DNA of 64,000 nucleotides from Odiellus spinosus (taxonomy: Eukaryota; Arthropoda; Arachnida; Opiliones; Phalangiidae), in NCBI GenBank assembly GCA_963920705.1, contig OY987237.1:8338601-8402600 (forward strand), given 5' to 3'. Below are positions 1-12,112 of the stretch, piece by piece; the stretch's first letter is position 1; each line of letters opens with the position of its first letter. A program made the position numbers and the translations under genes. Under the pieces are notes generated by a model. It ran no database searches and was not told where the DNA came from. It saw only the letters and a program-made list of their open reading frames with translations.

Positions 1-160
1 CAAACTATTCAATAACTGAACCATTTTTATAAAAACTGAACCTTAAGTTCAACTCAATCTCAGTTGCGCTACGAATTCAAGAGTGTTTTTTGTACACTAA
101 AAAGCTGTTGTCTAAACACTTTTTTATTTAAATTTACTTATATCTTCATGAAGTTAATTA

Positions 161-898
161 TCCCTTTAAATGAGGAATGCAACCTACCAATCATTTTCTT
201 ATCGTTTAAATAGGCCTAATCCACAAGTACAAACAAATATTAAACCAAGAAGGATCAGACAAGGAGAGGAAAAGTGGGGACGGCGCAGTTCCTACTGCGT
301 CGGCCTAAACTCCCACTCTGGGAGAACGGGGGTAGAGATGTTTCGTGGTAAAATGTTGTCACGTGGGTAAAACGGATCCTTTATCAGCTTCGTAGTAGCC
401 GACGACGCTAGTGACCACGTGACAACAGTTTACCTCGAGAATTTCCTATCCCCCCTTTCCACCCAAGTGGGAGGTTGCCTCTTCTCTCTCTAACTCAACG
501 CAGCCCCACTTTTCCTCTCCTTGTCTGATCCTTCTTGATTAAACTAGAAATAAATTTAAAACTTACTCGGAAAATAGGCTTAGCTAGATTCATGGAGATC
601 CTGAATTTTTTCCCATCATTGAGTCCAGCGACCAATCAAAATGTTATCGTGAGTCTCATTTAGATATCGCCTTAACGAGTCGCCTTTGCTCATTGGTCAA
701 TGACCCATCAATGCGAAGAAATTCAGGATCTCCATGAATCCAGCTAAGCCTATTTTCCAGGTAAGGTTTAAATTTATTTCTAGTTTTAATATTTTTTGGT
801 ATTTTTTTTTTTTTATTATTGATGGATTAGGCCTATTTAAACGATAAGAAATCGATAATAAAATCACCTGTTGTTAGGTTACATTCTCCCTTTTTAAA
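161..898. mobile_element. Foldback element A1 (family A), interrupted by element B1
   Basis: The left arm begins near GAATGCAACCTACC and runs through ATCGTTTAAATAGGCCTAAT; the right arm ends with the complement TAGGTTACATTCTCCCTTTT. The arms are about 190 bp each when the nested element (246-537) is removed. The central hairpin (about 595-740) carries GGAGATCCTGAATTT and its complement. Long-arm, non-coding, MITE/foldback type. Confidence 0.8.
246..537. mobile_element. Element B1 nested in A1, 7-bp target duplication
   Basis: A 292-bp element with 34-bp perfect terminal inverted repeats starting CAAGAAGGATCAGACAAGG. It is flanked by the direct repeat ATTAAAC (239-245 and 538-544), a motif that is single in other family A copies. 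Non-coding. Confidence 0.88.
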
Positions 899-2130
899 AA
901 TAAAGCGAAAAATGTTTTTATTCACATTCATAAGAAGCTTGTTAACCATTATCTCAGCAGTCGCGCGAGAGTAAAAAAAAAGTTATAGTAAAACCAAAAC
1001 CGGTTATGACCCTATACCAGTAAGAAAGAAGTTATCTTTCTCAACAACTTCCCATTTCTTAATATAATAGCAGGGTCTCCAACAAAAAAAATCGAGACAA
1101 ATGTTAGGGCTATATTTCTGAAGATGCCAACGTGAAAATAATGCGCCTCTAAAATAACTATTTGGCGAATCTATAAGTAGCCGGATTTAAATTCGAGCAT
1201 GACGGTTCATTTTAGTCTTAAAGATTTCCGTTAAAGGTAGAATGCAACCTAACAAGTTTTTTTAGTATATGATAAAACAAAAAATATAATCCATAGGTAT
1301 TCGAAAAAAATGGGTACAGCCTCACTTTAATTCAAACTTAACGCTTTGGAGCTTTTTCAAATCAAACATTACGTAAGCGCCAAAATTTTACGGTTTTTAT
1401 TCAAGCGTAAAGAAAAACGTTTAAGCCTAATTCAATTTATTCATTGAAAGAATTTTATGATTTTAATTTCCAAAACAGTAGTGTAAGTAACAATTTAATG
1501 ATTCCATGTAAATCTCAATATTTTATTCTGATAAAAGGGTTCGATCTCGCAAAATTAAGAGCAGTTTACAACCTCATAGCGTAAAAATAGTTCATGAGTT
1601 CGCGCTTGAACATTAGCGTAATAACTCTACATAATTTAGCATTTCGTCGGAGTATAAGGTGATTAATAATACTTTTATTTCTTTTACAGAGTAATTAAAG
1701 ACCGATGGTAGTTCAAATCTCAGCTCATCGCCATAAAAAAGTCTAGTCATGTTCGAGCGTTAATTCCGTATTTCTCGGTAATACTCGCGTCTGAAAAAAA
1801 AAGAACTGGTAATTTGCTCCTGAGCTACGAAAACCTCGTCGAAAAGTCCCTTGGGCTCTGTTGAAACCTCTCCTTCTAGCTTCAAGTTGGTTTCTTCCGC
1901 AATTAAAACAAGTTGTCCCTTACGCTAAAAGCCTCTATTTCGTAAGTATAATTACTTTATTGAATAAGCTATTCTTTTTTCTAAGTGAATAGAAGATCGA
2001 TTTTTAAACAAATTGAAAGTTTTTTTTAATTTTTTTTAATTTATTCATTTCATTTATATTTGTTTGTGGACGATTACCACGTTTGTCTCTCGGCAGGTAT
2101 ATGGGAAATAGTCTCTATATAATATGATCA
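899..2130. other. Gene-free stretch
   Basis: AT-rich; short broken frames only. No repeat, RNA gene or regulatory signal that I can support. Confidence 0.5.
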
Positions 2131-2795
2131 GGGTTATTGATCGACAAGGGTTTTGTCCAATTGATCGACAAGGGTTTTTCCTATTTGATCGGCAAGGATT
2201 TTGCCCAATTGATCGACAAGGGTTTTGTTCAGTTGATCAACGAAGGGTTTTGTCCAGTTGATCGACAAGGGTTTTGTCCAATTTATCGGCAAGTGTTTGC
2301 CCATTGATCGACAAGGGTTTTGTCCAATTCACTGATAAGGGTTTTGTCCAATTGATCGACAAGAGTTTTGTCCAATTGATCGACAAGAGTTTTGTCCAAT
2401 TGATCGACAAGAGTTTTGTCCAATTGATCGACAAGAGTTTTGTCCAATTGATCGACAATGGTTTTGTCCAATTGATCTACAAGGGTTTTGTCCAATTAAT
2501 CGTCAAGGGTTTTGTCCAATTCACTGATAAGGGTTTTGTCCAATTGATCGACAAGGATTTTGTCCAATTGATCGATAAGGGTTTAGTCCAATTGACCGAC
2601 AATGTTTTTGTCCATCGACAAGGGTTTTGCCCATTGATTGACAAGGATTTTGTTCACTTTATCGACAAGGGTTTAGTCCAGTTGACCGACAAGGGTTTTG
2701 TCCAATTGACCGACAAGGGTTAATTTTGCCCAATTGATCGGCAAGTGTTTTGCCCAATTGATTGTAAGGGTTTTGTCCAATTGATCGACAATGGC
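2131..2795. repeat. 24-bp minisatellite
   Basis: About 27 units of a 24-bp motif with TTGATCGACAAGGGTTTTG. The period is a multiple of three, so it reads open on both strands (FVQLIDKG repeated on plus). Units are more varied at the edges than in the centre (2350-2470). Translation is unlikely. Confidence 0.95.
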
Positions 2796-3997
2796 TTAGG
2801 TAAAGATATACTTAGTTAAAGTTAGTTTTTTAACACAATTCATTTCCTACCTTTTGTAGATTTTGGCCGCAAGGCACCACTATAATGGGGTAAATAATTT
2901 TCTTTACTCCCTTTATACCTACTCTGATCTTACGTAAAGCTTCGGTTAACGAACTACGTCTAATTTAAATTTAATGCTGGGACATTTAAAGAAGTTTTCG
3001 TAAGCCTGACATTAAATTTCCTCACCGATTATCTCTTGTGAAAATTAAATTTATGCGCTGTCTGATTAAATATAGAGACTGTATATATATTTTTTCCCAT
3101 CCTATATATATGCATACTCTCTCTTTCTCGTTAAACTTGAAAGCGCAACTGAAAAGGTAAAAAAATATTTTTTTATTCAATTCTTTGCTACTTAAATTAG
3201 GCCCAGTTAATTTTAAACCAACCTCAAACTTCTGTAGCTTTTGGATAATTAAGGAAACAGACCAGTTGACCATGAGTGTAATTTCATCGTTTATGAAGGA
3301 TTTAAAAACATCTTACCCAATACTTTTTCCAAAAATGTTATGAATTAAAAACTGATTGTTCAACCACCTCGGTATATATGACCAAGGTTATATAGTTATG
3401 AACCATGCCACGTGACATTTTGGCACCCAAATCAGTGAGAAATGGGGTGTATTATGACGTATTATGGTGCATCTATGATTAGTTAGGCTTAATTAGTAAC
3501 GTTTTGAAATTCATTAGTATGGCCAGAAAAATAGTTTAATAGTTATGTTATTACAATCTTGGAAAAGACCAAATTTCGCGTTAAAAAATAAGTTTTTCTT
3601 ATGGAATTAAACTCCATTTCAATGTTGTAACTGCTCATGTTGGTGTTGAGCGCGTAGAACTTAAGATTTCTTTTCCTGTTCCCTTTGAACAGCGAGAACT
3701 TCGGATGCCTCTTGCTTCTTTATAAAAAAACAGGTTTAATTACTTTAAATTATTGGGTTTAAGGAGGCAAAAATGTTAAATTATACATTGAAAAACTTGA
3801 GATTCGTGTTAAATGAATACCATTTCCTTTTTTGGAAGTTCCATGTTTAACTATATCATATCTTTTTACTAATAGTTGTCTTATTAGTTTCAAGCGCGAA
3901 TGACAGCTAGGTGAATTTATTAAATTTTAAATAATCGTTTAAAAAAATAACGTTTTATTTTGTTAGACAAATTTATTTCTTCTGTTTGAAATCCATG
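2796..3997. other. Gene-free stretch between two minisatellites
   Basis: The longest open frame (3022-3273, minus) has biased low-complexity composition and no recognisable domain. Nothing else is supported. Confidence 0.5.
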
Positions 3998-4668
3998 TAA
4001 TATCATAAGTTTATTTATTACTATATCCCTATAAGTTTATTTATTACTATATGCCTATAAGTTTATTTATTACTATATCCCTATAAGTTTATTTATTACT
4101 ATAACCCTATAAGTTTATTTATTACTATATCCCTATAAGTTTATTTATTATTATAACCCTATAAGTTTATTTATAACTATATCCCTATTAGTTTATTTAT
4201 TACTATATCCCTATAAGTTTATTTATTACTATATCCATATAAGTTTATTTATTACTATATCCCTATAAGTTTATTTATTACTATATATCCCTATAATTTT
4301 ATTTATTACTATATATCCCTATAATTTTATTTATTACTATATATCCCTATAATTCTATTTAAGTTTATTTATTACTATATATCCCTATAATTCTATTTAA
4401 GTTTATTTATTACTATATCCCTATAAATTTATTTATCACTATATATCCCTATAAATTTATTTATTACTATATATCCCTATAATTCTATTTATTACCCCTA
4501 TAAGTTTATTTATTACTATATCCCTATTAATTTATTTATTACTATATATCCCTATAAATTTATTTATTACTAAATCCCTATAAGTTTATTTATTAATCTA
4601 TCCCTATAAGTTTATTTATTAATCTATCCCTATAAGTATATTTATTACTGTATCCCTATAAGTCAAGC
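3998..4668. repeat. 26-bp AT-rich minisatellite
   Basis: About 25 units of a 26-bp motif around TAAGTTTATTTATTACTATA, with variants such as TATATCCC insertions clustered in the second half. Confidence 0.95.
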
Positions 4669-7595
4669 CCTTATCCGTCAACTTCCAAATGCAGTGCTCA
4701 GTCCTTGCGAAGCTAGGAAGTTACTTATAACATTCTTGCAAATCCTATATTCTTAATTCGAAATCTTCTTTCACGCACCACATAAAGCCAGGAACCCTCG
4801 ATATAAGCCTACTCCCGCCAGGATAGTAGCAATTTAACAACCTTGAAAGTGATCTAAATTTCCATACGAAAACCGGTTTTCAAATGGAAATGGGATTATT
4901 TTGAAGGTTCTAACAGATGTTATAAGAGAAAAGGCAATGAATAGCGTGCGCGCACTGCCACCGAGGGCCTAATTAGCATAATGAAGTTTCTATATAGGAT
5001 TCTCCTGCCAACCCACGCGTACGTGAACCTTCGCTCGCTTTCGCCCAGTTGTCGAGTGAATGTGAGGGAAAAGCGTAGAAGGGACTGATGTAAAGGTGAA
5101 CGGTATGGACCGAGAGAACCGACGACGACCTTTTGTTCTTGATATTTTCGCTGAGCTTTTAACGGTAATACAATTTACACGTTTAAGCTTCCGAGCGTAA
5201 TTGCCACAATCGATCGCGACTCCCCACCCCCTCTAAGAAACGCCCACCACTCTTAACTATACCTCCAGCCAGAGTTAATAGTTGAAAAGGCTTCGAAAGG
5301 GAGCATTTCGCGATGGCTCAAGACGCCAAGACGCGGGGAGAATGGTTCTAATATCAACCGATAGCCGATCTTGCGCGCTTTGTTCGTTTTCTCGCTTTCC
5401 TAAACCTCTCGCAATTAACAGGAGATTTTTTTATCGATTCATTATCGTTTAAATAGGCCTAGTCCACCAATAAAAAGTTTACAAAACGAATATTAAACCA
5501 GAAATAAATTTAAAACTTACCCGGAAAATGGGCTTACACATTTAAATGTAAACCTTGATCTCCATATAAACGCCAGTGAGTTTTATTACTCCACCGGTTT
5601 AGGGGAGCTATGTAGTTAACAGTTTTGAAACAAAAGAGGGTCATTGCAACTTCATTTATCATTGTTATCGTCTCTCCATGATCCACGCACGGGTTAACTC
5701 CGGTAAATTCGGTGTTAGTTACAAAGAGAGCGTGCTTTTGGAAGAGAAGAGACCCAATTTCGCGGCTTTTCTATTACAGTTCATTAAAAATACAATACGC
5801 GTTTAACGGGTTTCATCTTTTTGATCATTATCATTGGTGAATCCTTTTTTTATCTCTTTGTTTGACGATGATGAATGGAATATCATGTTGGAATTATAAT
5901 TTCAGGTTTGCGTGCGTGTCCCATGATAAAATATATCAGGAGTTAATGTTATCTAGAGTAATTAACTAAAGCTGTATTTCTACCAAATATAATTTCGTGA
6001 CGCTATTACAGTATATATATTTTTTCTAATAAAATGCTCTCGTGAAAACGAGACTTAAAGGGAAATTTTTAGACACGTTTTTAGTGTAAAATATGAAAAA
6101 AAGGAAATATAATTTCAAGCCAATCATATTATTTCAGCTTCCAGCAGCGCTTGCAATGCCATAACATTAAAAAAATAGACTTGCTTTTGATGTCTAAGAC
6201 CTTGGTGGTCAAACGTCGGCCAATTCTTTTAATGTTAGGACACAGTTCCGAAAATAAGTTCAATATCTGTTCTATTTTTAGCTTCAAGTTTCCCTTTAAA
6301 GGGAGAAATCGAATATAATGGAATTTGATGTTTTTCTACGAATGGATAAAGTTATTACATTTCGGTTTGGTGCATGTACGTTTTCCAAAGCACTTAGATT
6401 TGCGTTTTTTGTCCAGTCTAGCTTTTGTTTTCGCCGTAGTGCCTGGTTAATATTGATTGATTTATTCACACGCAGCTGCAGAAATAGCATTCATATGTTC
6501 TTGTTGAAATGTATGTCGTCTGCTAGACAAATAGAATAAAAGATCGGTTTCCGTCATTGTTTTAGAAATGGTATTAATTTACCAGGTGGAAAATAATAAT
6601 TGACGGATAAAACTTTCGACCAACTATAACAAAAATAACTGGATATTGAAGTATTTAAATTATTAAACCCTTTTACAATGATAATATTTGCCCAATATCC
6701 TTAAAAAAAGGCAAAATATAATAAACTCTATAACAATTTATTAACTACCCGGTCTTATAAGTTAAACAATGACTCGACCAATTCCCCTCAGGGGCCCATA
6801 CATAACCCCTTTATATTTATCCAACATAATATGACTTTACGAACATACCGTCGCCGGCCTATAGGGGTAATTAAAGAACCCGCTCGTATAACCGGTCCCG
6901 TTTAACCTCCAAACCATAAAACAATCAATAGTAACATTGCTTTGTCCGAGAACGCATAGCGCGTCCACCTATCCGCGCTGAATAAATTTGAAGGCAGATT
7001 ATACTTTTTACCTATGAAGCTTAGCATTTTGCATAAAACCAACACAATGGTTTTCTATTTAACTAACACTATCACTCTAACAAGAATATAAATATCATTA
7101 TTTTCTTTCTTACTATACTTCCTCCAAGGAGTTAATCTCCGCCGCCATAGCCGAAAAGAAATAAAAAAACCTGTAGATGGTGCTCCTCCTCGTATCTCTC
7201 TTCCTTGAGCTCTCTCCCACATCTCCGCCGACCGCTGCCTCCCTCTAAGATTACCCGTTTCGATTAAAAATCAACCTACAATGCGTGCGTCCCTAGAAAT
7301 TTGCCTATTTCATCAATAGAAAAACTGTTATAGACGTTAGTACACGTAACTCTTTCGTCTACCCTTTCATTGTACTGTCTCCAAATAATCGGATAAAGAT
7401 GAATATATCTCTGTAATCACTCATTTCATTTCTGTCTATTAAGTAATTAAGATAATGGCAGGAATATAGGAAAAACGTTATTGTTTTATTAACGTCACTC
7501 TGCAAAACGCTTTCGCCTTGCCTAAGCTCTCTTTGTAATACACCAGTATATATATTTTTTAGGATTTCAACAAAGTAATATAACAACTGAATTCA
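4669..7595. other. Gene-free stretch with a GC-richer patch
   Basis: Between about 4930 and 5400 the base composition is more GC- and CpG-rich than its surroundings, which could mark a promoter or an unrecognised first exon. An ATG at about 5313 opens only 12 codons. The rest, apart from A2, is AT-rich without supported features. Confidence 0.4.
5424..5540. mobile_element. Truncated family A copy (A2)
   Basis: Only the left arm is present: ATCGTTTAAATAGGCCTAGT through AATTTAAAACTTACCCGGAA. The hairpin core and right arm are absent. Confidence 0.75.
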
Positions 7596-7924
7596 CTATA
7601 GCAAGAATCCATTCAGGTTCCATAAGAATATGGGAGGGCCGCGATTCAATAACCATCCTCCCAAACTTTGTAGCAAAATTTCGTCCGATTCGAATCGATT
7701 TTTCAAGCAAATCGCTCTTGACATCTATTATTAACCCACGCCACTAACGACCTTGACATAATATTTTGGGCAATAAAAATGGAGCCGACCGAAAAAAGAT
7801 CTAAGCGTACAAATGTTGGGAAAATTGCAGACGAACTTTTGTTACAAAGTTTGAAAGGATGGTACCAGAGGCTAAAGCTATGCTCCCATATTCTTATGGA
7901 ACCTGAATGGATTCTTGACTATAG
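7596..7924. mobile_element. Inverted-repeat element L
   Basis: Arms of about 100 bp start with CTATAG and share AAGAATCCATTCAGGTTCC and CATAAGAATATGGGAG in inverted orientation. A 329-bp foldback, one copy in this window. The open frame at 7779-7976 is part of the right arm and is not a gene. Confidence 0.8.
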
Positions 7925-9478
7925 AGCATGCTTTCATTTATTTCAATTTTATTTGGTGTACACACATTCTGCGTAATATTCCACCAACAGATTAAAATAA
8001 AAACAAAGGCTTAGATTTATTAAAATTCAAGTAATTCGATCTATAAGAAGTAAGAAACCTATTACTTCGCACCCTGGTTCAATCTGAGGCTGAAAAATGT
8101 TAAGAGAATGCGTCGTTAAAAGAAACCATGCTCGTTTACGGCCTTCTCTCGGTCTACTGACTTTCTTTTGATTTTCGCCGAAGATATATTTCTTTTTGGC
8201 CCTTCTAAGAAAGAGAACCGCAATCTGTCCCTTTTCCCCCTTCCCCTCTACTACTCCGCCTCGAATACCCCCTACTACCCTTTTGAAAGACCATCATGAT
8301 GCAGGCCTATTATCAGCGCCATCGCTTTGGTATTAGCTATTTTTATATCGCCTCTATTCTAACTAGCACATACCTATAGGAGAAGTAAAATCCACCACCC
8401 TTCGCTCTCTTAATGGAAAATGTAATGTATCCAAAGATAATTTAATTACGTACCCTAGACTCGAATTGTAGTGAGTTGGAGAAACTGGATGACTAGTTTT
8501 ATTAACATAAGAAACATAATTACCCATAATTATGCTGCTTCCCATTGTCTTAAAATAAAATTCTGATAAAATCTTTTTTCACTGTGGAATATACAGAATT
8601 TGATCGGCTTGGACTGGCAACATATGTAGTTCTTAATTTATGGCGTCATAATAGAGGGAAACCATTGGCTTCAAAACTAAATCAAACTATTATTAAGCTG
8701 TAGTTCGTAAGGGTGATGGGTTTTACTACTCCTAGAGTACTTTACCTGAATCTCAGGAAGTATTTTCTCAACTACTTGTATCGTCTATGAGGCTTAAAGT
8801 TGTGTATTATTCCGCCTTGGGTTCAGCTTAGTTCCAAATTGATTTTAAACCAAAATATAAACCTGTTTCAACTTAAGTTTCAAGTGTGTAAGATGCTTAG
8901 AGTCTATCTATATCTAAGTAACCATAGCAGAGAAATTAAAGGCGGTCTAGTATTGTACGTACTGCGTGTGAACATTGATTATTACTGTACCGGCGTTTCC
9001 TCCTTATCGTGGCTCAGGTGAGCTAGCCGCCACCACAAACGAACCGAGAAAAAAAGAAGACCCCTTGTTCTCTCCTCAAAAAAAAAAAAAAAAGAGGGGA
9101 GAAAACTTTTATCATGGGTTGGATGTGATGGCCAAAATCCTGGGGGACCACTCATAAATTTCATGATTATTATGCTCAGAGAAGTTTTATTATCATTTAA
9201 TTATGTACATATATATTTGTTTAAGGTGATGATTAATTAAGATGGAGGATGGCGTAGCTTATTATTCCAAACTTTCGCAACTTGGGATACAGTGACAGAT
9301 CTGTGGAGAATAATGTCTCCAAATATGGAAGAAATTAACTTTTTTATCTTTAAAGGTCCGTTCAGACTAAACGATTTTTGGCCCAACTTTTACTATAGTT
9401 GTACAACTTGGTTTTTACACAGACACCCAAAATTTGGGCAACTCCTTATGAAATTTCCTGAAGTCTTAACCGGAGAAA
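7925..9478. other. Gene-free stretch
   Basis: No supported ORF. An A15 run lies near 9078. Confidence 0.5.
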
Positions 9479-9690
9479 GAAGTGCTTTTTTTATTGATTC
9501 TTTATCGTTTAAATAGGCCTAATCCACCAGTAAAAAAATACCAAAATATATATTAAAGTAGAAATTAATTTAAAACTTATCTCATGGAGAATCTGAATTT
9601 CTTCGCATTGATGGGTCACCGACCAATCGAATATAGATCTGGTCTTAACGACTGGCCTTTGCTCATTGGTCAATATATTAATATTCTAAC
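9479..9690. mobile_element. Truncated family A copy (A3)
   Basis: Left arm (TATCGTTTAAATAGGCCTAA onward) plus part of the hairpin core; the right outer arm is missing. Confidence 0.75.
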
Positions 9691-11447
9691 TAAAGGCCGT
9701 AATTCCCAAATAAAAATTGCATAGTCTGAACGCATCTTAAGAGGAGTTTGGATAGTGGGAAAAGCTGAAGTGGATTGTTACACAATGTTAATACTCATTG
9801 TGTAGGAAGTATTACAAGCCAACATCTCTTGAACTTTTTTTTTATAGAAAGTTTCCCTAAGGAACGTCAGCCTTTTCCATTTTGTCGGTTAATCTGCACT
9901 TGTAGGAGAGATGCGTTCTTGGGGAATTGGGGGAATAATACCTAAAACAAATAAAATAACAGACAGTGTAGGTGAAAACACACAATTTGGCTCATAGGAG
10001 CTGGCTATTTCTTAGGAACCGACCGAAAACGGGGACGCTCATAGGTACAAACAACTCCTTCCAATCGAAGTTTATAACGTAACAATATCTGGAATTATTC
10101 TAACGAAATGATAAACTCATTTTTGTCTATATAACACGACTTGTTTATTATTAATTAATTTTAAAATTAGATCCAGGTCACTTTTAATTTTATTTATTTT
10201 TTTTATTTTAATTTGATTATCTTTTTTTCCTAAAAAAAGTAGGTACGATAAGTTAAAAAAGGCATATTTTGTTAATATTTATTTTAATAAATTGCATATT
10301 CAAATATTTCTCGACGCGGTTGGAAGAAAATCAAGGGTGCATCTATAGGATTTTGTCTCGCGGAACGAAGGTTGTATTCCTCGTTACGGTTTTCAAAAAC
10401 CCCCTTATCACTCTGTTAATTTCACTCACTTCGGGGGTGGTGCATCGGAGCAGCTCTTCAACCCCAAAAACCCCTTTAAAATACGCCATTGAAGAAAATA
10501 GTTTCAAGCCCAAAATTACGATATTGAAGTCGAAAAACTCATAAAATCTTGGTAACGCTTCATATAGCCTTATCTATATTGGTAACCATGGAGATATTGT
10601 CAAAATACCCCGGTTTTATCTTCTTCTTGGAATGAAAAATACTATATCGTTATGTTACAACGTCGTGTAACACCATCACCTATCACGTAAGGTGTTAAAA
10701 GTTCAGGGTAGGCTAACGTATAAGGCGAAATATAATATAAATAGACTCGGCGAGACCTCGTAGGCTCTTGGAGGGAGTTTTAGGTAACCATACATCTTCC
10801 TAGACTGAACCAAACCTGAAACCCACTCACGTTAAATTCGATATACCGCTGGTAACCTTACACTTGAAATTTAGTATCCGACCCCTTATAGAAAATGGTA
10901 TATTTCTCCCTTAGGGCGGACGAAACCTATGCGTCGTTCTCAACCAACATATGGTCGTTTGCTAGGTCGGCGCCTCGCTCGCGGTAGGGGCCTGATATTT
11001 CAGGGTGGAGTTCTTCTTTCGCGTCGTTTTACGTTTTACCACGAAAAGCCCCATGTACGATGAGGATAAAGTAGCTGCTAGTATAGAAAGCGAAGGAGAA
11101 TCACGAATCGTAGCAGGAGCTCGACGGCGGAAGAAAAATAGTTTTACCATTTTTGCACATTGGCTTCTCTTTTTCCCAAATAAGAACTGGAATGAAATCT
11201 ACTCGGGTTATATAGAAGACGAGCCCCGCCAAAAAGCCAGTTACAACACCCCCAACCAGTCTATCTAGCTGTCTCACTCTCCCCCGTAAACCTTATTCTA
11301 CGTTTTCACGCTCCTACGTTATGTCCCCCAGATATGAAATCAAATCAGAAGTTATAAAATTTTATAAATATTAGAAGTAGAAAAATTCTATCACTTTTTA
11401 AAAGGACTCCAATGGATTGGAAACGAATCATTTCAAAAATATTTAGG
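9691..11447. other. Gene-free stretch
   Basis: Two open frames of 87-91 codons (10269-10544 and 11005-11268, plus) have no domain I recognise. The second overlaps an opposite-strand frame, and its Lys/Arg-rich part has moderate GC; both are probably chance. Confidence 0.45.
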
Positions 11448-11484
11448 ACAGGACGACCGAGGAGTACCTCCTCGGTCGTCCTGT
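11448..11484. repeat. Perfect 17-bp hairpin with 3-nt loop
   Basis: ACAGGACGACCGAGGAG, then TAC, then its exact reverse complement. GC-rich arms stand out from the AT-rich background. Confidence 0.95.
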
Positions 11485-11505
11485 AAAAACCCTTTGAAAC
11501 AATTC

Positions 11506-11940
11506 CAGGGTGACCACTTTTCCTATATTTCCTATATTTTCACCTCCTTCCTATTTTCTCCTATAATTTAATGGCAATTCCTATAATCTACCCTATTTCT
11601 ACTAGTTAAGGGTAAAGTTATAAATCATACTGTCAGCTGTGGCTGTATAAGATGATTTTAGCTTAACTGTACATTTTCCAGTTAAAATAGTCTGTAAAAT
11701 TCCATACTATTTAAGCAATTAGATCATATTGATACCATGTTTAAACCAGTGGCGAGAGTTGTGATGCAATAATAAACATGGTTCCTACTTTTAATTAATT
11801 ATTTTCCTATTTTATCATATATTTTACACTTATTTCTTCCTATTTTATCATATATTTTACACTTATTTCTTCCTATTTTATCCTATATTTAGCATAAAAT
11901 TCATCCTATATTTAGCATAAAATTCATCCTATATACCCTG
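11506..11940. mobile_element. Element G1
   Basis: It starts CAGGGTGACCAC and ends ATACCCTG. Inside are runs of TTTCCTATATTTTCACC and several direct copies of a CCTATTTTATCATATATTTT unit. Homologous to G2. Confidence 0.6.
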
Positions 11941-11979
11941 CAATTCGTTCTGTCCTCCTTGCCTATTCACCGAAATAAT

Positions 11980-12112
11980 TACGTAGTAGTATCCAGACGC
12001 GCTACCATATAGTTCGTGTCTGCGGGCGCGGGGAGAAGAGAGATAGTTTTCCCTTTCCTTCGCTCTGCCGTTTTACCTTGACCCTTCAGACTCGAGATAT
12101 TCCCGGCAAAAC
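11980..12112. repeat. Dispersed repeat I1
   Basis: Shares ACGTAGTAGTATCCAGA, ATAGTTCGTGTCTGCGG and CGAGATATTCC, in the same order, with 63670-63799. Type unknown; no terminal repeats seen. Confidence 0.6.

Noticed and set aside
170..370. 66-codon ORF starting MRNATYQSF
   Set aside because: It spans the A1/B1 transposon junction.
2274..2723. 149-codon open frame repeating FVQLIDKG
   Set aside because: Low-complexity translation of the minisatellite, open on both strands; no sign of coding selection.
7779..7976. 65-codon ORF starting MEPTEKRSKR
   Set aside because: It lies in the right arm of inverted-repeat element L.
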